DNA from: Ignavibacterium sp. | Lineage (GTDB): Bacteria > Bacteroidota > Ignavibacteria > Ignavibacteriales > Ignavibacteriaceae | DNA: 64,000 bases | NCBI GenBank assembly: GCA_018335755.1 | Contig: JAGXRK010000011.1 | Coordinates: 62,001-126,000 of the forward strand | Direction of reading: 5' to 3' | Shown: positions 25,884 through 33,368 of the stretch, piece after piece | How the letters are laid out: the number at the start of each line of letters is the position of its first letter | How positions within the stretch are numbered: the first letter of the stretch is position 1 | Position numbers and translations under genes: made by a program | The notes under the pieces: model-generated | Seen by the model: the letters and a program-made list of their open reading frames with translations, nothing else | Database searches by the model: none | Told to the model about the DNA's origin: nothing

Positions 25884-26798
25884 CTAAAGTTTATTCCCGG
25901 GTGATATAACAGCCGGTTTTTTGGTTCCTTGTTTTACTAAGAATACACCAAGAATAATCACAACAGCACCGGCAGCTATGAGTAGATCGAGTTTTTCATT
26001 CAGGACAAACCATCCAAGAAAAACGGCGATAACAGGATTAATATAAGCGTAAGTTGAAACTAATGATAATGGAAGATGTTCAATTGCATAAATATAGGAA
26101 CCATATCCGAAAATTGAGCCAACTACAATCAGATAAGCCAATGAAAGCAGTCCTTCTTCTGTATATGAAATAAAGTTTTGTTCACCTAAAATTAATCCAA
26201 GAGTTATTTGGAGTGTTCCCGCAACTAACATTTGAACTGAAGCGCTCATAAGCGGATGAACGCCAACCTTTTTATATTTTGAATAGACTGATCCGAATGA
26301 CCAGGCAACCACAGCACCGAAAATACAAAGCACTCCGAGAATGTATTCTGTTTTTAACAGATCATCCCAATCACTACCGAAAATAAAAGTAACCCCTAGT
26401 ATTCCAACAATTAAACCTGATATAATTTTGTAATTTAATTTCGGACCTGTAGGTAATAACGATTCCATTCCCACAATCCAGAAAGGAACTGTTGTAATAA
26501 GCAAAGCTGCAAGCCCGCTGCTTATCCATTGTTCACCTACAACTACAAGTCCATTACCAAATCCTAACATCGCAATACCCATCACGGCTATATGTTTTAA
26601 ATTTTCTATTTTAGGAAAAGATTTTCCGGAAATCCTGAGTATTAAAATGAGAAGTGATCCGGCAATAATCCATCTGAGCCCTGCGAATAGCATTGGCGGA
26701 ATGTCTTCTACGCCTATACGTATTGCCAGATAAGTTGTTCCCCAGATAATGCAAACTGCAATCCAGGCAAAATATGCTTTGAAATTATCTTTGTCCAT
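25884..26798 (-). CDS. EamA/DMT superfamily permease
   Basis: A 304-residue membrane protein with ten hydrophobic segments in two EamA repeats. The opening AWIAVCIIWGTTYLAIRIGV and the second-repeat block VSTYAYINPVIAVFLGWFVLNE are typical. DMT permeases export amino acids or other small metabolites; substrate is not predictable. The ATG at 26798 is preferred over a frame start 24 bases upstream because the extra residues are hydrophobic but outside the repeat. The 185 bases between the S46 gene and this one show nothing I can identify. Confidence 0.88.
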   Translation of the reverse strand: MDKDNFKAYFAWIAVCIIWGTTYLAIRIGVEDIPPMLFAGLRWIIAGSLLILILRISGKSFPKIENLKHIAVMGIAMLGFGNGLVVVGEQWISSGLAALLITTVPFWIVGMESLLPTGPKLNYKIISGLIVGILGVTFIFGSDWDDLLKTEYILGVLCIFGAVVAWSFGSVYSKYKKVGVHPLMSASVQMLVAGTLQITLGLILGEQNFISYTEEGLLSLAYLIVVGSIFGYGSYIYAIEHLPLSLVSTYAYINPVIAVFLGWFVLNEKLDLLIAAGAVVIILGVFLVKQGTKKPAVISPGNKL

Positions 26799-26976
26799 AA
26801 TATTTATTATTGCAGCGGGCAACTTAAGTGCATTAAGTCAAAGAGAGAAATCTATTGTGATGTAAGGCAATAAACAATATCCTGCGGAAACTGAAAGATT
26901 TACAGCAATAAAAGTGTTAAATAACTTGACAAATAGGGTATGTAGGGTTATTTTTGGTCTCCAAATTGGAATACAT

Positions 26977-27019
26977 TCCGCGATAGCTCCCCCGATAAAT
27001 CGGGGCGGCTGTTAACCGG
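26977..27019 (+). pseudogene. Broken tRNA-Asn copy A with inserted palindrome
   Basis: TCCGCGATAGCTC at 26977-26989 is identical to the 5' end of the intact tRNA-Asn at 27464. The D-loop and anticodon-stem 5' strand are missing and replaced by CCCCGA-TAAA-TCGGGG at 26990-27005; CGGCTGTTAACCGG (anticodon arm with GTT) resumes at 27006. Nothing of the T-arm or 3' acceptor follows. It cannot form a tRNA. Confidence 0.8.
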
Positions 27020-27048
27020 AAAATTTATAAAATGGAAAAATTTAATAT

Positions 27049-27109
27049 TCCGCGATAGCTCAATGGTGGAGCATTCGGCTGTTATCCCGACAAAGTCGGG
27101 ATGCAAGTT
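27049..27109 (+). pseudogene. Broken tRNA-Asn copy B with inserted palindrome
   Basis: Bases 27049-27084 match the first half of tRNA-Asn up to CTGTTA in the anticodon loop. TCCCGAC-AAA-GTCGGGA at 27085-27101 then takes the place of the anticodon-stem 3' strand and variable loop, and TGCAAGTT of the T-arm follows before similarity ends. It is not functional. The palindrome is of the same type as in copy A and downstream of glyS. Confidence 0.8.
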
Positions 27110-27178
27110 TAATTATATGCCTTCCATTGACTTTACGGTTTGATTATCTTAAAAAATTTTCGGGGTTTTGATTTTCAA

Positions 27179-27436
27179 TTGAAATACTATTTGTACATAT
27201 TGAAATCCTTGAATTCACAGAAGTATTATACAGGTACTTCAGAAAATGCTGAGAAGAGATTAATATTTCATAATGCCTTTGAAAAAGGTTTCACATCGAG
27301 GTACAGACCGTGGGAAATAGTGTTCAAGCAGGAGTTTGAAGATAAAAAATTGGCTTTAGCTGCGGAGCGAAAAATAAAAAGTTGGAAATCAAGAAAAATG
27401 ATAGAAAAAATTATTAGAGGTGAATTAAAACTCTGA
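27179..27436 (+). CDS. GIY-YIG nuclease domain protein
   Basis: An 85-residue single-domain GIY-YIG protein. The two halves of the motif are YYLYILKS and KYYTGTS, followed by an arginine/histidine block (EKRLIFHN), and the catalytic glutamate sits in AAERKIKSW. Family members are small endonucleases with poorly known roles. TTG at 27179 gives the usual start; an upstream TTG at 27140 would add 13 residues that look unrelated. The gene lies between the broken tRNA-Asn copies and the intact tRNA-Asn, which suggests an association with tRNA locus rearrangement, although such genes are common and scattered in this group. Confidence 0.8.
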   Translation: MKYYLYILKSLNSQKYYTGTSENAEKRLIFHNAFEKGFTSRYRPWEIVFKQEFEDKKLALAAERKIKSWKSRKMIEKIIRGELKL

Positions 27437-27463
27437 TAAATTGATTGAGAATATATTATACAT

Positions 27464-27535
27464 TCCGCGATAGCTCAATGGTGGAGCATTCGGCTGTTAA
27501 CCGAAGGGTTGCAAGTTCGAGTCTTGCTCGCGGAG
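27464..27535 (+). tRNA. tRNA-Asn (anticodon GTT)
   Basis: The cloverleaf is complete: acceptor TCCGCGA (27464-27470) with TCGCGGA (27528-27534), D-arm starting GCTC, anticodon stem TTCGG/CCGAA around CTGTTAA with anticodon GTT, and T-arm GCAAG-TTCGAGT-CTTGC. CCA is not encoded. The antisense serine recombinase frame runs through its 3' half, so the gene is the likely integration site of the element to its right. Confidence 0.95.
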
Positions 27536-29116
27536 CACTAAGGGATTTATGGTGTGTTTATCACTGTAAGTCCCTTTTTTTATTGATACTTGCGCAGGTT
27601 CGACCCGACCTTTTTTCACTCTTTTACCCTTAACGGAACTTGAAATATCTTTTAGTAGAGAAAGTGGCTTTTCAAATTGAATTTCAAGTTTTCGATCTTT
27701 AATTAAGAGGTTCGACCCGATTGAGCTTAAAATGATTCTTTTCTCTTCAACAGTTGCATTTTGAAATGCAGTAGCTGCGACACTACCAAACTTCAATAAC
27801 TCTTTTACATTAGTTACAATATTATTATTAGACTTTTCAAACTCATCAATTATTAATTTCAGTTCTAGCTCCCGATTTTTATACTCTGATCTTTTACTAA
27901 TAAATTCTTCCTCTGAAATAAGATCACCCAATTTTAATTCCATCAGTTTGTTGAACTTCTTTGACAAATTACTTAACTCTGTTTTATGAGTCTCTATGAA
28001 ATCCTTATTTTTCTTGTTATCACTTTCAACATCATTCTCAATAACATCTATTGCAAACTGAATGAACTCTTCAGGTATTGTAATAGTTCTAAGGTAATCA
28101 ACAATTTGTTCCTCCAATATTTTTACTTCAACTGTTTTCTGAGAGCAGTCTTCTTTTTTTCTTTTAGTACAACTGTAGTAAGTGTAGTTGTGAACATTCC
28201 CATTTTTCTGATTCTTTACTTTATCCTCAGCTGTAATCATTGCACCACATTCGCCACATCTGATCAGGCCAGTGAATGAAAAAACCTTTGATTCCGGTTT
28301 TGGATTTTCATTTTTAGCTAAAAGCTTTTGTATCCTATCATATTCAACTTTGGTAATCATTGGCTCGTGTTTACCTTTTATCCAGTTCCCACTTCCTTTG
28401 GGGTATTCATAGTAGCCATAGTAAAAGGGATTTCTAAGAATCTGATAAATAGTTGCTCGCCCGACACTTCTATTAAATCTGTTTGTTAAACCAAGCTCTT
28501 TAGCAGCTTTGTCTATGACTTGAGATGGTAGATAAGTGCCACTAAGCATCCAATCAAAAATCTTTCTTGTCATTTCAAATCGTGCAGGGTCCTTCATCAT
28601 TTCCTTTTCACCTTTTCTCTTAAGAGGATTGTGAAGGTAACCTAATGGTGGTTGCGCAGGATACCATCCTCTTTCAGCTTTAGCTTTTAATCCACGCTGA
28701 GTGTTTTTACTGAGATCCCTGATAAATTGATTAGCCATCCCTTGCTCAACGCTCATTAGCAGAACGTTATCCTCCGGATAATAACTTCTATCGCTGCATT
28801 GGATATGTTTAATAATTGATTTTTGCAACATCCAACTTATCGTACCAAAGTCAACAGGATTTCGAAATAGTCGATCGGTTTTCCAACATATAATTCCATC
28901 AGCCTCTCCGTTACCAATTCTCTCAAGCATTTTATTAAACACTGGACGACCTGGTGCTTTAGCTGATTTAGCTTCTGTAAGAATATCGACTACTTCTAAT
29001 TTTCTGTCTTCAGCTATTTTTTTTAATACATCAATTTGCGAAGATATTGATTCAACCTGTCTGTCTTCTGATTCTGAAGATTTTCTTGCATATACAAAAT
29101 ATTTTGTCTTTATCAT
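27497..29116 (-). CDS. Large serine recombinase (integrase)
   Basis: A 539-residue large serine recombinase. The resolvase domain carries the catalytic serine in YARKSSESEDRQVESISSQ, with arginines in the KTDRLFRNP and LSKNTQRGLKAKAERGW blocks. A recombinase domain (about 165-280), a zinc ribbon (CGECG ... YYSCTKR ... C, 285-335) and a coiled-coil region (345-430) follow. These enzymes integrate and excise elements between short att sites. The last dozen residues (LREQDSNLQPFG) are read from the antisense strand of tRNA-Asn, and the stop lies in the anticodon loop, so the natural C-terminus was altered when the element joined the tRNA. AGGAGG lies just before the ATG. It is preceded by a short companion gene. 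Confidence 0.93.
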   Translation of the reverse strand: MIKTKYFVYARKSSESEDRQVESISSQIDVLKKIAEDRKLEVVDILTEAKSAKAPGRPVFNKMLERIGNGEADGIICWKTDRLFRNPVDFGTISWMLQKSIIKHIQCSDRSYYPEDNVLLMSVEQGMANQFIRDLSKNTQRGLKAKAERGWYPAQPPLGYLHNPLKRKGEKEMMKDPARFEMTRKIFDWMLSGTYLPSQVIDKAAKELGLTNRFNRSVGRATIYQILRNPFYYGYYEYPKGSGNWIKGKHEPMITKVEYDRIQKLLAKNENPKPESKVFSFTGLIRCGECGAMITAEDKVKNQKNGNVHNYTYYSCTKRKKEDCSQKTVEVKILEEQIVDYLRTITIPEEFIQFAIDVIENDVESDNKKNKDFIETHKTELSNLSKKFNKLMELKLGDLISEEEFISKRSEYKNRELELKLIIDEFEKSNNNIVTNVKELLKFGSVAATAFQNATVEEKRIILSSIGSNLLIKDRKLEIQFEKPLSLLKDISSSVKGKRVKKGRVEPAQVSIKKGTYSDKHTINPLVLREQDSNLQPFG

Positions 29117-29139
29117 TATTAATCCTCCTGCATTTATTA

Positions 29140-29161
29140 AGCAGCCGGACTACCGGCTGCT
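29140..29161 (-). promoter_or_regulatory. Perfect hairpin just upstream of the recombinase ribosome-binding site
   Basis: AGCAGCCGG (29140-29148) and CCGGCTGCT (29153-29161) form a nine-pair stem around four bases. It lies between the companion gene and the recombinase start, about 10 bases from AGGAGG. There is no T-run, so a translational control site or protein-binding operator is more likely than a terminator. Confidence 0.45.
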
Positions 29162-29166
29162 ACTAA

Positions 29167-29319
29167 TTATACTTTTCTATTTTTAATTGTACGTACAACA
29201 TTTATTAAATTACAAAGTTTTATGGCCTTTGATAATGCGGCTTCTTTTGTCAATTCTTCATTAAAAGTTTTTTTGTACAATATTTGAAACTTTGAAATTT
29301 GTTCATTACTTAGTTTCAC
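29167..29319 (-). CDS. 50-residue companion gene of the serine recombinase
   Basis: A short frame beginning with GTG encodes KLSNEQISKFQILYKKTF, then NEELTKEAALSKAIKL and a basic tail (IKNRKV). It is predicted helical. Small proteins with the same 'L-S-x-E-Q-I-x-K-F-Q-x-x-Y-K-K' opening are commonly encoded immediately before serine recombinases in integrative elements and phage-like elements; I recognise the pattern from memory. The gene ends 50 bases before the recombinase start and is on the same strand. Function is unknown; a directionality or DNA-binding role is speculation. Confidence 0.7.
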   Translation of the reverse strand: MKLSNEQISKFQILYKKTFNEELTKEAALSKAIKLCNLINVVRTIKNRKV

Positions 29320-29374
29320 TGAATTAATTTCCAAAGACTTGATATTGTAGCTTCAACAACATCAAACCAAATTT

Positions 29375-29542
29375 TTATGGAAGTGATACTCCAACAATAT
29401 CATTCCCATCGATTGTAGTACTAACACCATTACATTGGATGAAGTTGTTATCGCTGGATTCCCTAAATAACTCGGTATTCTTATACCGAATTGTGAAGGT
29501 TATTAAGTAAGCGGCTGCTACACCGCTTATGTTGATTGTTAT
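29375..29542 (-). CDS. Open frame with no standard start, possible 55-residue protein
   Basis: This frame is open from a TGA upstream and reads TINISGVAAAYLITFTIRYK, then a polar stretch ending GNDIVGVSLP. It looks like protein but has no ATG, GTG or TTG. ATA at 29540-29542 overlaps the TAA of the upstream gene (sequence ATAA) and follows GAGAAAGG by about nine bases, so translational coupling with an ATA start is conceivable. It could equally be the remnant of a longer gene. Low confidence. Confidence 0.35.
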   Translation of the reverse strand: MTINISGVAAAYLITFTIRYKNTELFRESSDNNFIQCNGVSTTIDGNDIVGVSLP

Positions 29543-30225
29543 CTGAGTAAACCTTTCTCATATAACGATATGATTGATTTAACTCTCAAGTTTTCTGAAT
29601 TGGATTTTAAAAACGTCTTTTTGAATTGATCGTTTTTTGCTGAGCAACCTTTCATAAGTCTAGTCAGTGCATAAAAGGATAAAGAATGAATACAGTCAAA
29701 GGATAAAGGTTCAAAAATATTTTCAAAAATAATGTTACTTAACTTCCCTAAATTATTTTTATTATACTTTTCCTCAGTGTCCTTTTGAACATTAATAATA
29801 ATTTCATCCAATGTTGCGGTCACACTGATTCTATCTAAGAGCAGAAATTCAACTTCGGAAATATCCGAGAATTGTTGATTTTCCAATTGCTTATTCCTAA
29901 TACATTCTAAAAGATCCGATTTTTTATACATTGGAATCATTGCGTGTCCAGATGACTGTAAATCCTGATTTATTCCTCCAAATTCTGTATGTACACCTTT
30001 AGCAAAAGAATGATCATAATCATAACTGCTCACTTTTGCCAGGCAGCCAAATTCTGCCAATCCATCTAAATCATTTTTTACAAATGCTATTTCTTTATTC
30101 TCTTTGACCGCCTGAATTAATAATAATTCGTCTTCCTCATCAAATACTTGCGGTACTTTTGAGCAGCCAAATGGTAGCACAACTTCCTTTGTTCTTATCA
30201 TAACATATTTTCTATTTTCGATCAT
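29539..30225 (-). CDS. Unknown protein encoded with two TPR genes in the element
   Basis: A 228-residue soluble protein with no signal peptide. The N-terminal half is strand-rich (KYVMIRTKEVVLPFGCSKVPQVF), the middle contains an HxEFGG-type stretch (GVHTEFGG), and the C-terminal half is helical. GGAAA precedes the ATG. It is the last gene of a three-gene unit, 15 bases after a TPR gene. I do not recognise the family. A tail of 'SxxNLRVKSIISLYEKGLL' suggests a helical protein-interaction end. Confidence 0.65.
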   Translation of the reverse strand: MIENRKYVMIRTKEVVLPFGCSKVPQVFDEEDELLLIQAVKENKEIAFVKNDLDGLAEFGCLAKVSSYDYDHSFAKGVHTEFGGINQDLQSSGHAMIPMYKKSDLLECIRNKQLENQQFSDISEVEFLLLDRISVTATLDEIIINVQKDTEEKYNKNNLGKLSNIIFENIFEPLSFDCIHSLSFYALTRLMKGCSAKNDQFKKTFLKSNSENLRVKSIISLYEKGLLR

Positions 30226-30240
30226 AATTTTTCCTTTATC

Positions 30241-30975
30241 TTAATTTTGATTTTTGTTCTGATTCATTTGTTGATTCCATTCTGCAGCCAGCTTTAATTT
30301 TAGCCATCGCATTCCAAACTCGTCATTTAATTCCGCTGACTTATATAAAAATTCATCAGACATATCCGTCTGACCTAAGTGATAATATGACGTTGCCAAA
30401 ATGTAGTATGCATGACCTAACAATCCGTCATCAGCGATAGCAGGTATAATTGGATTTAATATCTTTTTTGCTGGGTCGTAAGAACCATTTATATTGAATA
30501 TTTTAGCTTTATATACGATCATTTTTTCATCTTTACGATTTAGTTTTAGTAAATCTTCAATTTGCTCTAATGCATCACTATATTTACCCTGTGCATAAAG
30601 ACTTTGGACTTTAATTTTTCTAAGATTGATTGCTTCTTCACTATCTTGAGTACCTTTAAGGGCTATAAACTTATCACAGCATTCAATTGCTTTGTTGCAG
30701 TCGAGAGACATATAGTAATAATTTGTCAGACTATATAGGGCGAGATCATTTGAATTATCAATAATTAATATCTCCTCTAGTGGGGTAATTGCTCCCAATA
30801 GATCACCCTTTGCCTCCTGTATTAATGATTTTAGTAATCGTGACTGTGTATCTTCAGAATGACTCTTTAAATACTCTTCCAGTAATTTTTCTGCTACATT
30901 GAAATCCCCTCTCCTTAACGCTTCTGTAACCCGATCAAAAAAATCTTCCGGATCATAAAACATAAAATCTTCCAT
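30241..30975 (-). CDS. Cytoplasmic TPR-repeat protein
   Basis: A 244-residue protein with TPR motifs, for example GDFNVAEKLLEEYLKSHSED, GAITPLEEILIIDNSNDLAL and CNKAIECCDKFIALKG. No signal peptide is present, so it is cytoplasmic. It follows the other TPR gene by one base and has GGAG before its ATG. Twin TPR genes in one unit suggest a paired scaffold; function within the element is unknown. Confidence 0.75.
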   Translation of the reverse strand: MEDFMFYDPEDFFDRVTEALRRGDFNVAEKLLEEYLKSHSEDTQSRLLKSLIQEAKGDLLGAITPLEEILIIDNSNDLALYSLTNYYYMSLDCNKAIECCDKFIALKGTQDSEEAINLRKIKVQSLYAQGKYSDALEQIEDLLKLNRKDEKMIVYKAKIFNINGSYDPAKKILNPIIPAIADDGLLGHAYYILATSYYHLGQTDMSDEFLYKSAELNDEFGMRWLKLKLAAEWNQQMNQNKNQN

Positions 30976-30976
30976 A

Positions 30977-31672
30977 CTATTTTTTCTCCTTTTGTTTATT
31001 TATTAAATCTAATAGATCTTTTGGATGCTGAAAGTCTGGATGGTTAGAAACTAATTTTTTGCAGATCTTTTCCGCACTATTTATCTTATTGTTCAGATAG
31101 TAATTATATGCTTTTCCATAGAGAGCTATTTTATCATCTGGATGTACCAGCAGTACAGTATCATATATTTCATTCGCAATACCATAAGCACCCAACTTAC
31201 TGTAGCAATTTGCCCCACCTATTGCCGCGTGAGTTGCCTGGTGAAAATTCTCATCACTACCTAGTGCCACTGTATAGCTTCCTAATGCATTAAGTATGAG
31301 TCCTTTATTCTCCTGATACTCGGCGTATTGATCATACACTTCAAAATCTGCTTTACCTAACGCTATCAAATGCTCCAGAGTTTTAATATAAAGTTTATTA
31401 TCTCCAGTCTGATCGTATAACCATGCTTTATACTTAAGCGCTTGAGTATCCTCTGGATCGATGTCTAGTGCGTTTAGTACATAGTGCAACGCTTTAGCAT
31501 AATCTTTGCGACGAAAATGAATATGAGTCAAGGCCTTCAGTACTACAATGTCCTTTCCATCAAATTTATTTAGTAATTCAAGGATTGGTAACACTTTATT
31601 GTGCGGTTTGGTATCAATATCATCCAAAACTTTATTAAGAGTTACTAGATAGTTTTCATTTGTTATTTTCAT
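30977..31672 (-). CDS. Cytoplasmic TPR-repeat protein
   Basis: A 231-residue protein with TPR motifs such as KDYAKALHYVLNALDIDPED and GAYGIANEIYDTVLLVHPDD. It is the first gene of the three-gene unit that continues with the second TPR protein and the 228-residue protein. The structured intergenic module described at 31751-31923 ends 79 bases upstream of its start codon, on the same strand. Function unknown. Confidence 0.75.
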   Translation of the reverse strand: MKITNENYLVTLNKVLDDIDTKPHNKVLPILELLNKFDGKDIVVLKALTHIHFRRKDYAKALHYVLNALDIDPEDTQALKYKAWLYDQTGDNKLYIKTLEHLIALGKADFEVYDQYAEYQENKGLILNALGSYTVALGSDENFHQATHAAIGGANCYSKLGAYGIANEIYDTVLLVHPDDKIALYGKAYNYYLNNKINSAEKICKKLVSNHPDFQHPKDLLDLINKQKEKK

Positions 31673-31750
31673 AAAATTTCCTTTTTAGTTAATAATTGAA
31701 TATTATTTGTATCAATTAGTAGAGTCAATGAACTATTGGTAATAAAAGAG

Positions 31751-31923
31751 GTCCGATGTTATTAGTGTGGCAGGAACTAATTGTGCCGTCCTAGGCTTTC
31801 GCCAACATCGGACCAAAACATTAGTCGGCCCAACTAATAAACATCGCTGGACCTGGTTATATTCTTAAAGAGGGGAAATGAGACCCTTGCCACAGAATAC
31901 TACTACCATTATAGTTTTGTGGC
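31751..31923 (-). ncRNA. Structured module 1 (pseudoknot domain plus two hairpins)
   Basis: Plus-strand coordinates are given. P1 pairs 31751-31760 with 31804-31813 (10 perfect pairs). Inside, ATTAGT 31761-31766 pairs with ACTAAT 31776-31781; its loop segment GGCA 31769-31772 pairs with TGCC 31784-31787, a crossing pseudoknot; GGC-TTTC-GCC 31794-31803 is a mini-hairpin, GAAA loop on the minus strand. CGGCCCA 31826-31832 faces TGGACCT 31848-31854. GCCACA 31889-31894 pairs with TGTGGC 31918-31923 around ACTACCATTATA (31902-31913). The same order recurs at 32582 and 34789. The minus strand is the likely RNA because neighbouring genes read that way. Confidence 0.6.
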
Positions 31924-31951
31924 AAAAAAATAACGGCTTCTATATATGAAG

Positions 31952-32040
31952 GGTCAGTCTGATAGTAAGGAGTAGGAACTATCTATACTCCGTCTTTGGC
32001 GTTCACCACATCACTGACCTAATTAAAATTTAACGGCCCA
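31952..32040 (-). ncRNA. Structured module 2 (pseudoknot domain)
   Basis: P1 pairs GGTCAGT 31952-31958 with ACTGACC 32013-32019. GATAGT 31961-31966 pairs with ACTATC 31978-31983. GGAGTA 31969-31974 in the loop pairs with TACTCC 31986-31991, six perfect crossing pairs. TGG 31997-31999 and CCA 32006-32008 close the mini-hairpin. CGGCCCA follows at 32034-32040. An alternative helix, GACCCTT 31882-31888 with AAGGGTC 31949-31955, would compete with P1, so two exclusive folds are possible. Confidence 0.6.
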
Positions 32041-32140
32041 GGAAATCAATCTGAGCTTAATTATATTGCTTATGAGAAGGCGGTAATCCATACCTCTTGT
32101 CACACAACATATCTACTCTAGAAGTAAGTTTTATTACGGG

Positions 32141-32398
32141 CTAACTTTTCGGTTTAATAAAAAATATTCGTTCGTAACCTATTCTTGCCAATTCATTCAA
32201 GTCAATCCCTAATAAAGTGGCTTCCGCTTCGCCCGGCCATAGACCTGTCCATCTTGCAAATTCTTTGTCGTGCCCTTCGCAATCGCAAGTCAACCTTTGT
32301 CCGCCACAAACAGAACATCTTTCAACGTCACAATTTTCTTTATGTATTTCTCCGGGCTTTGCTCCACAATCGTGGCATATTTTTAATCCTGGTAACAT
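32141..32398 (-). CDS. Small cysteine-rich zinc-ribbon protein
   Basis: An 85-residue protein. Cysteine pairs KICHDCG, ENCDVERCSVCG and CDCEGHD suggest one or two zinc ribbons, followed by ARWTGLWPGEAEA. The pattern 'C-x-x-C-G-x-x-P-G-x-x-H-x-x-x-C-D-V-E-R-C' is widespread in bacterial and phage genomes, without a known function. The start at 32398 is chosen over the longer frame (to 32509) because GGAGAACTAAA lies just before this ATG and the extra N-terminus is not protein-like for the family. Confidence 0.75.
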   Translation of the reverse strand: MLPGLKICHDCGAKPGEIHKENCDVERCSVCGGQRLTCDCEGHDKEFARWTGLWPGEAEATLLGIDLNELARIGYERIFFIKPKS

Positions 32399-32581
32399 TT
32401 TAGTTCTCCTTCTATTTCGCCTGTAAAAAATTAACCCGCAACTCAGAAGACTGCAAGAATAGTTCAGGCTTTGTTTATAAATTATGTTAGTTAAATTTCT
32501 CAAGTTCATCTTTCTGTTACTTTCAGCTTGTTAGTTGCCAAGCTGTTAGTAGCCTCACCTCTAGAGCTTTTTAAATAAGAG

Positions 32582-32767
32582 GGCCAGTGCCGATAGTAAG
32601 GGATCGGAACTATCTGGATCCCGTCATGGGCTTTCACCACATCACTGACGCATTAAAACTTTTCGGTAAGGGTAAACCCTTCCTGGACCTAATTATTATG
32701 TGTGTCAATTAAGGCTGTATTTACGCAACCGATCTACTACATAATAACTACCACTGAATTAAGTAGA
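32582..32767 (-). ncRNA. Structured module 3 (pseudoknot domain plus two hairpins)
   Basis: P1 pairs CAGTG 32585-32589 with CACTG 32643-32647. GATAGT 32592-32597 pairs with ACTATC 32609-32614. GGGATC 32600-32605 in the loop pairs with GATCCC 32617-32622. Compared with module 2, the loop bases differ (GGAGTA against GGGATC) and the partner changes to match, which is compensatory change supporting the pseudoknot. TGG/CCA (32627-32629, 32637-32639) close the mini-hairpin. A hairpin AAGGGT...ACCCTT ends in TGGACCT (32684-32690). TCTACT 32733-32738 pairs with AGTAGA 32762-32767 around AACTACCA. It fills the gap between two small genes. Confidence 0.6.
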
Positions 32768-32772
32768 TATCA

Positions 32773-33171
32773 TCAACTAGCATTAATCAATCTGTCTTTA
32801 TAATTGCCTAGTGCGCTCTCTTTAATCTCTATCATCTTTTCTTCAACCTTTCGGACATATTTGGGATCAATTTCATCGATGAAAGTAAAGAGATATGCTT
32901 GCTCATTTATTTTATATTCATCTTCTTCTATCAGATCCAGGACAGATATAATCAGATCGTGGGTAATTTGATGTCTATCTTTACCTTCAAATGCATAAAC
33001 ACCCTGCACATCATTGTCCTGTACCTCTCTATCCGTTTTCCAAAATTTCATAGTGCCCCCACTATTTTTTTGAACTCCTAAAATATTTTGACCCTTGAGC
33101 AGTATCTGAAAGAAAGGTTCTTCATAGGGTGGTTGTGTTATAAACATTGTACTAAATAAAGGAAATTTCAT
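32773..33171 (-). CDS. Orphan 132-residue protein of the element
   Basis: A soluble, acidic-to-neutral protein with a strand-rich first half (PFFQILLKGQNILGVQK) and a helical C-terminus (PKYVRKVEEKMIEIKESALGN). GGAG lies nine bases before the ATG at 33171. Flanked on both sides by structured intergenic sequence. I do not recognise the family and no catalytic motif is visible. Confidence 0.65.
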   Translation of the reverse strand: MKFPLFSTMFITQPPYEEPFFQILLKGQNILGVQKNSGGTMKFWKTDREVQDNDVQGVYAFEGKDRHQITHDLIISVLDLIEEDEYKINEQAYLFTFIDEIDPKYVRKVEEKMIEIKESALGNYKDRLINAS

Positions 33172-33257
33172 AAAATTTCTCCTGTTTGAATTTTTATAAA
33201 TGTGTTAATTATTAATCATAGCGTAAAATGAAAAACATAAGTTGAGATTCCACAGCT

Positions 33258-33317
33258 TTATATACCAAATGCTGAACTAGCACCTAGTCTGAAAGTAACT
33301 TTTGTATTTCTTGACAT
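33258..33317 (-). CDS. Possible 19-residue peptide
   Basis: ATG at 33317, preceded by TTAGGAAATTAAAA, opens a 19-codon frame reading MSRNTKVTFRLGASSAFGI and ending TAA. The ribosome-binding site is reasonable and the peptide is basic. It stands alone in a 197-base gap. Chance occurrence is quite possible. Confidence 0.3.
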   Translation of the reverse strand: MSRNTKVTFRLGASSAFGI

Positions 33318-33368
33318 TTTTAATTTCCTAATTAAATTGAGGCGGGTTATCCCCACCCCTTGTTTAAA

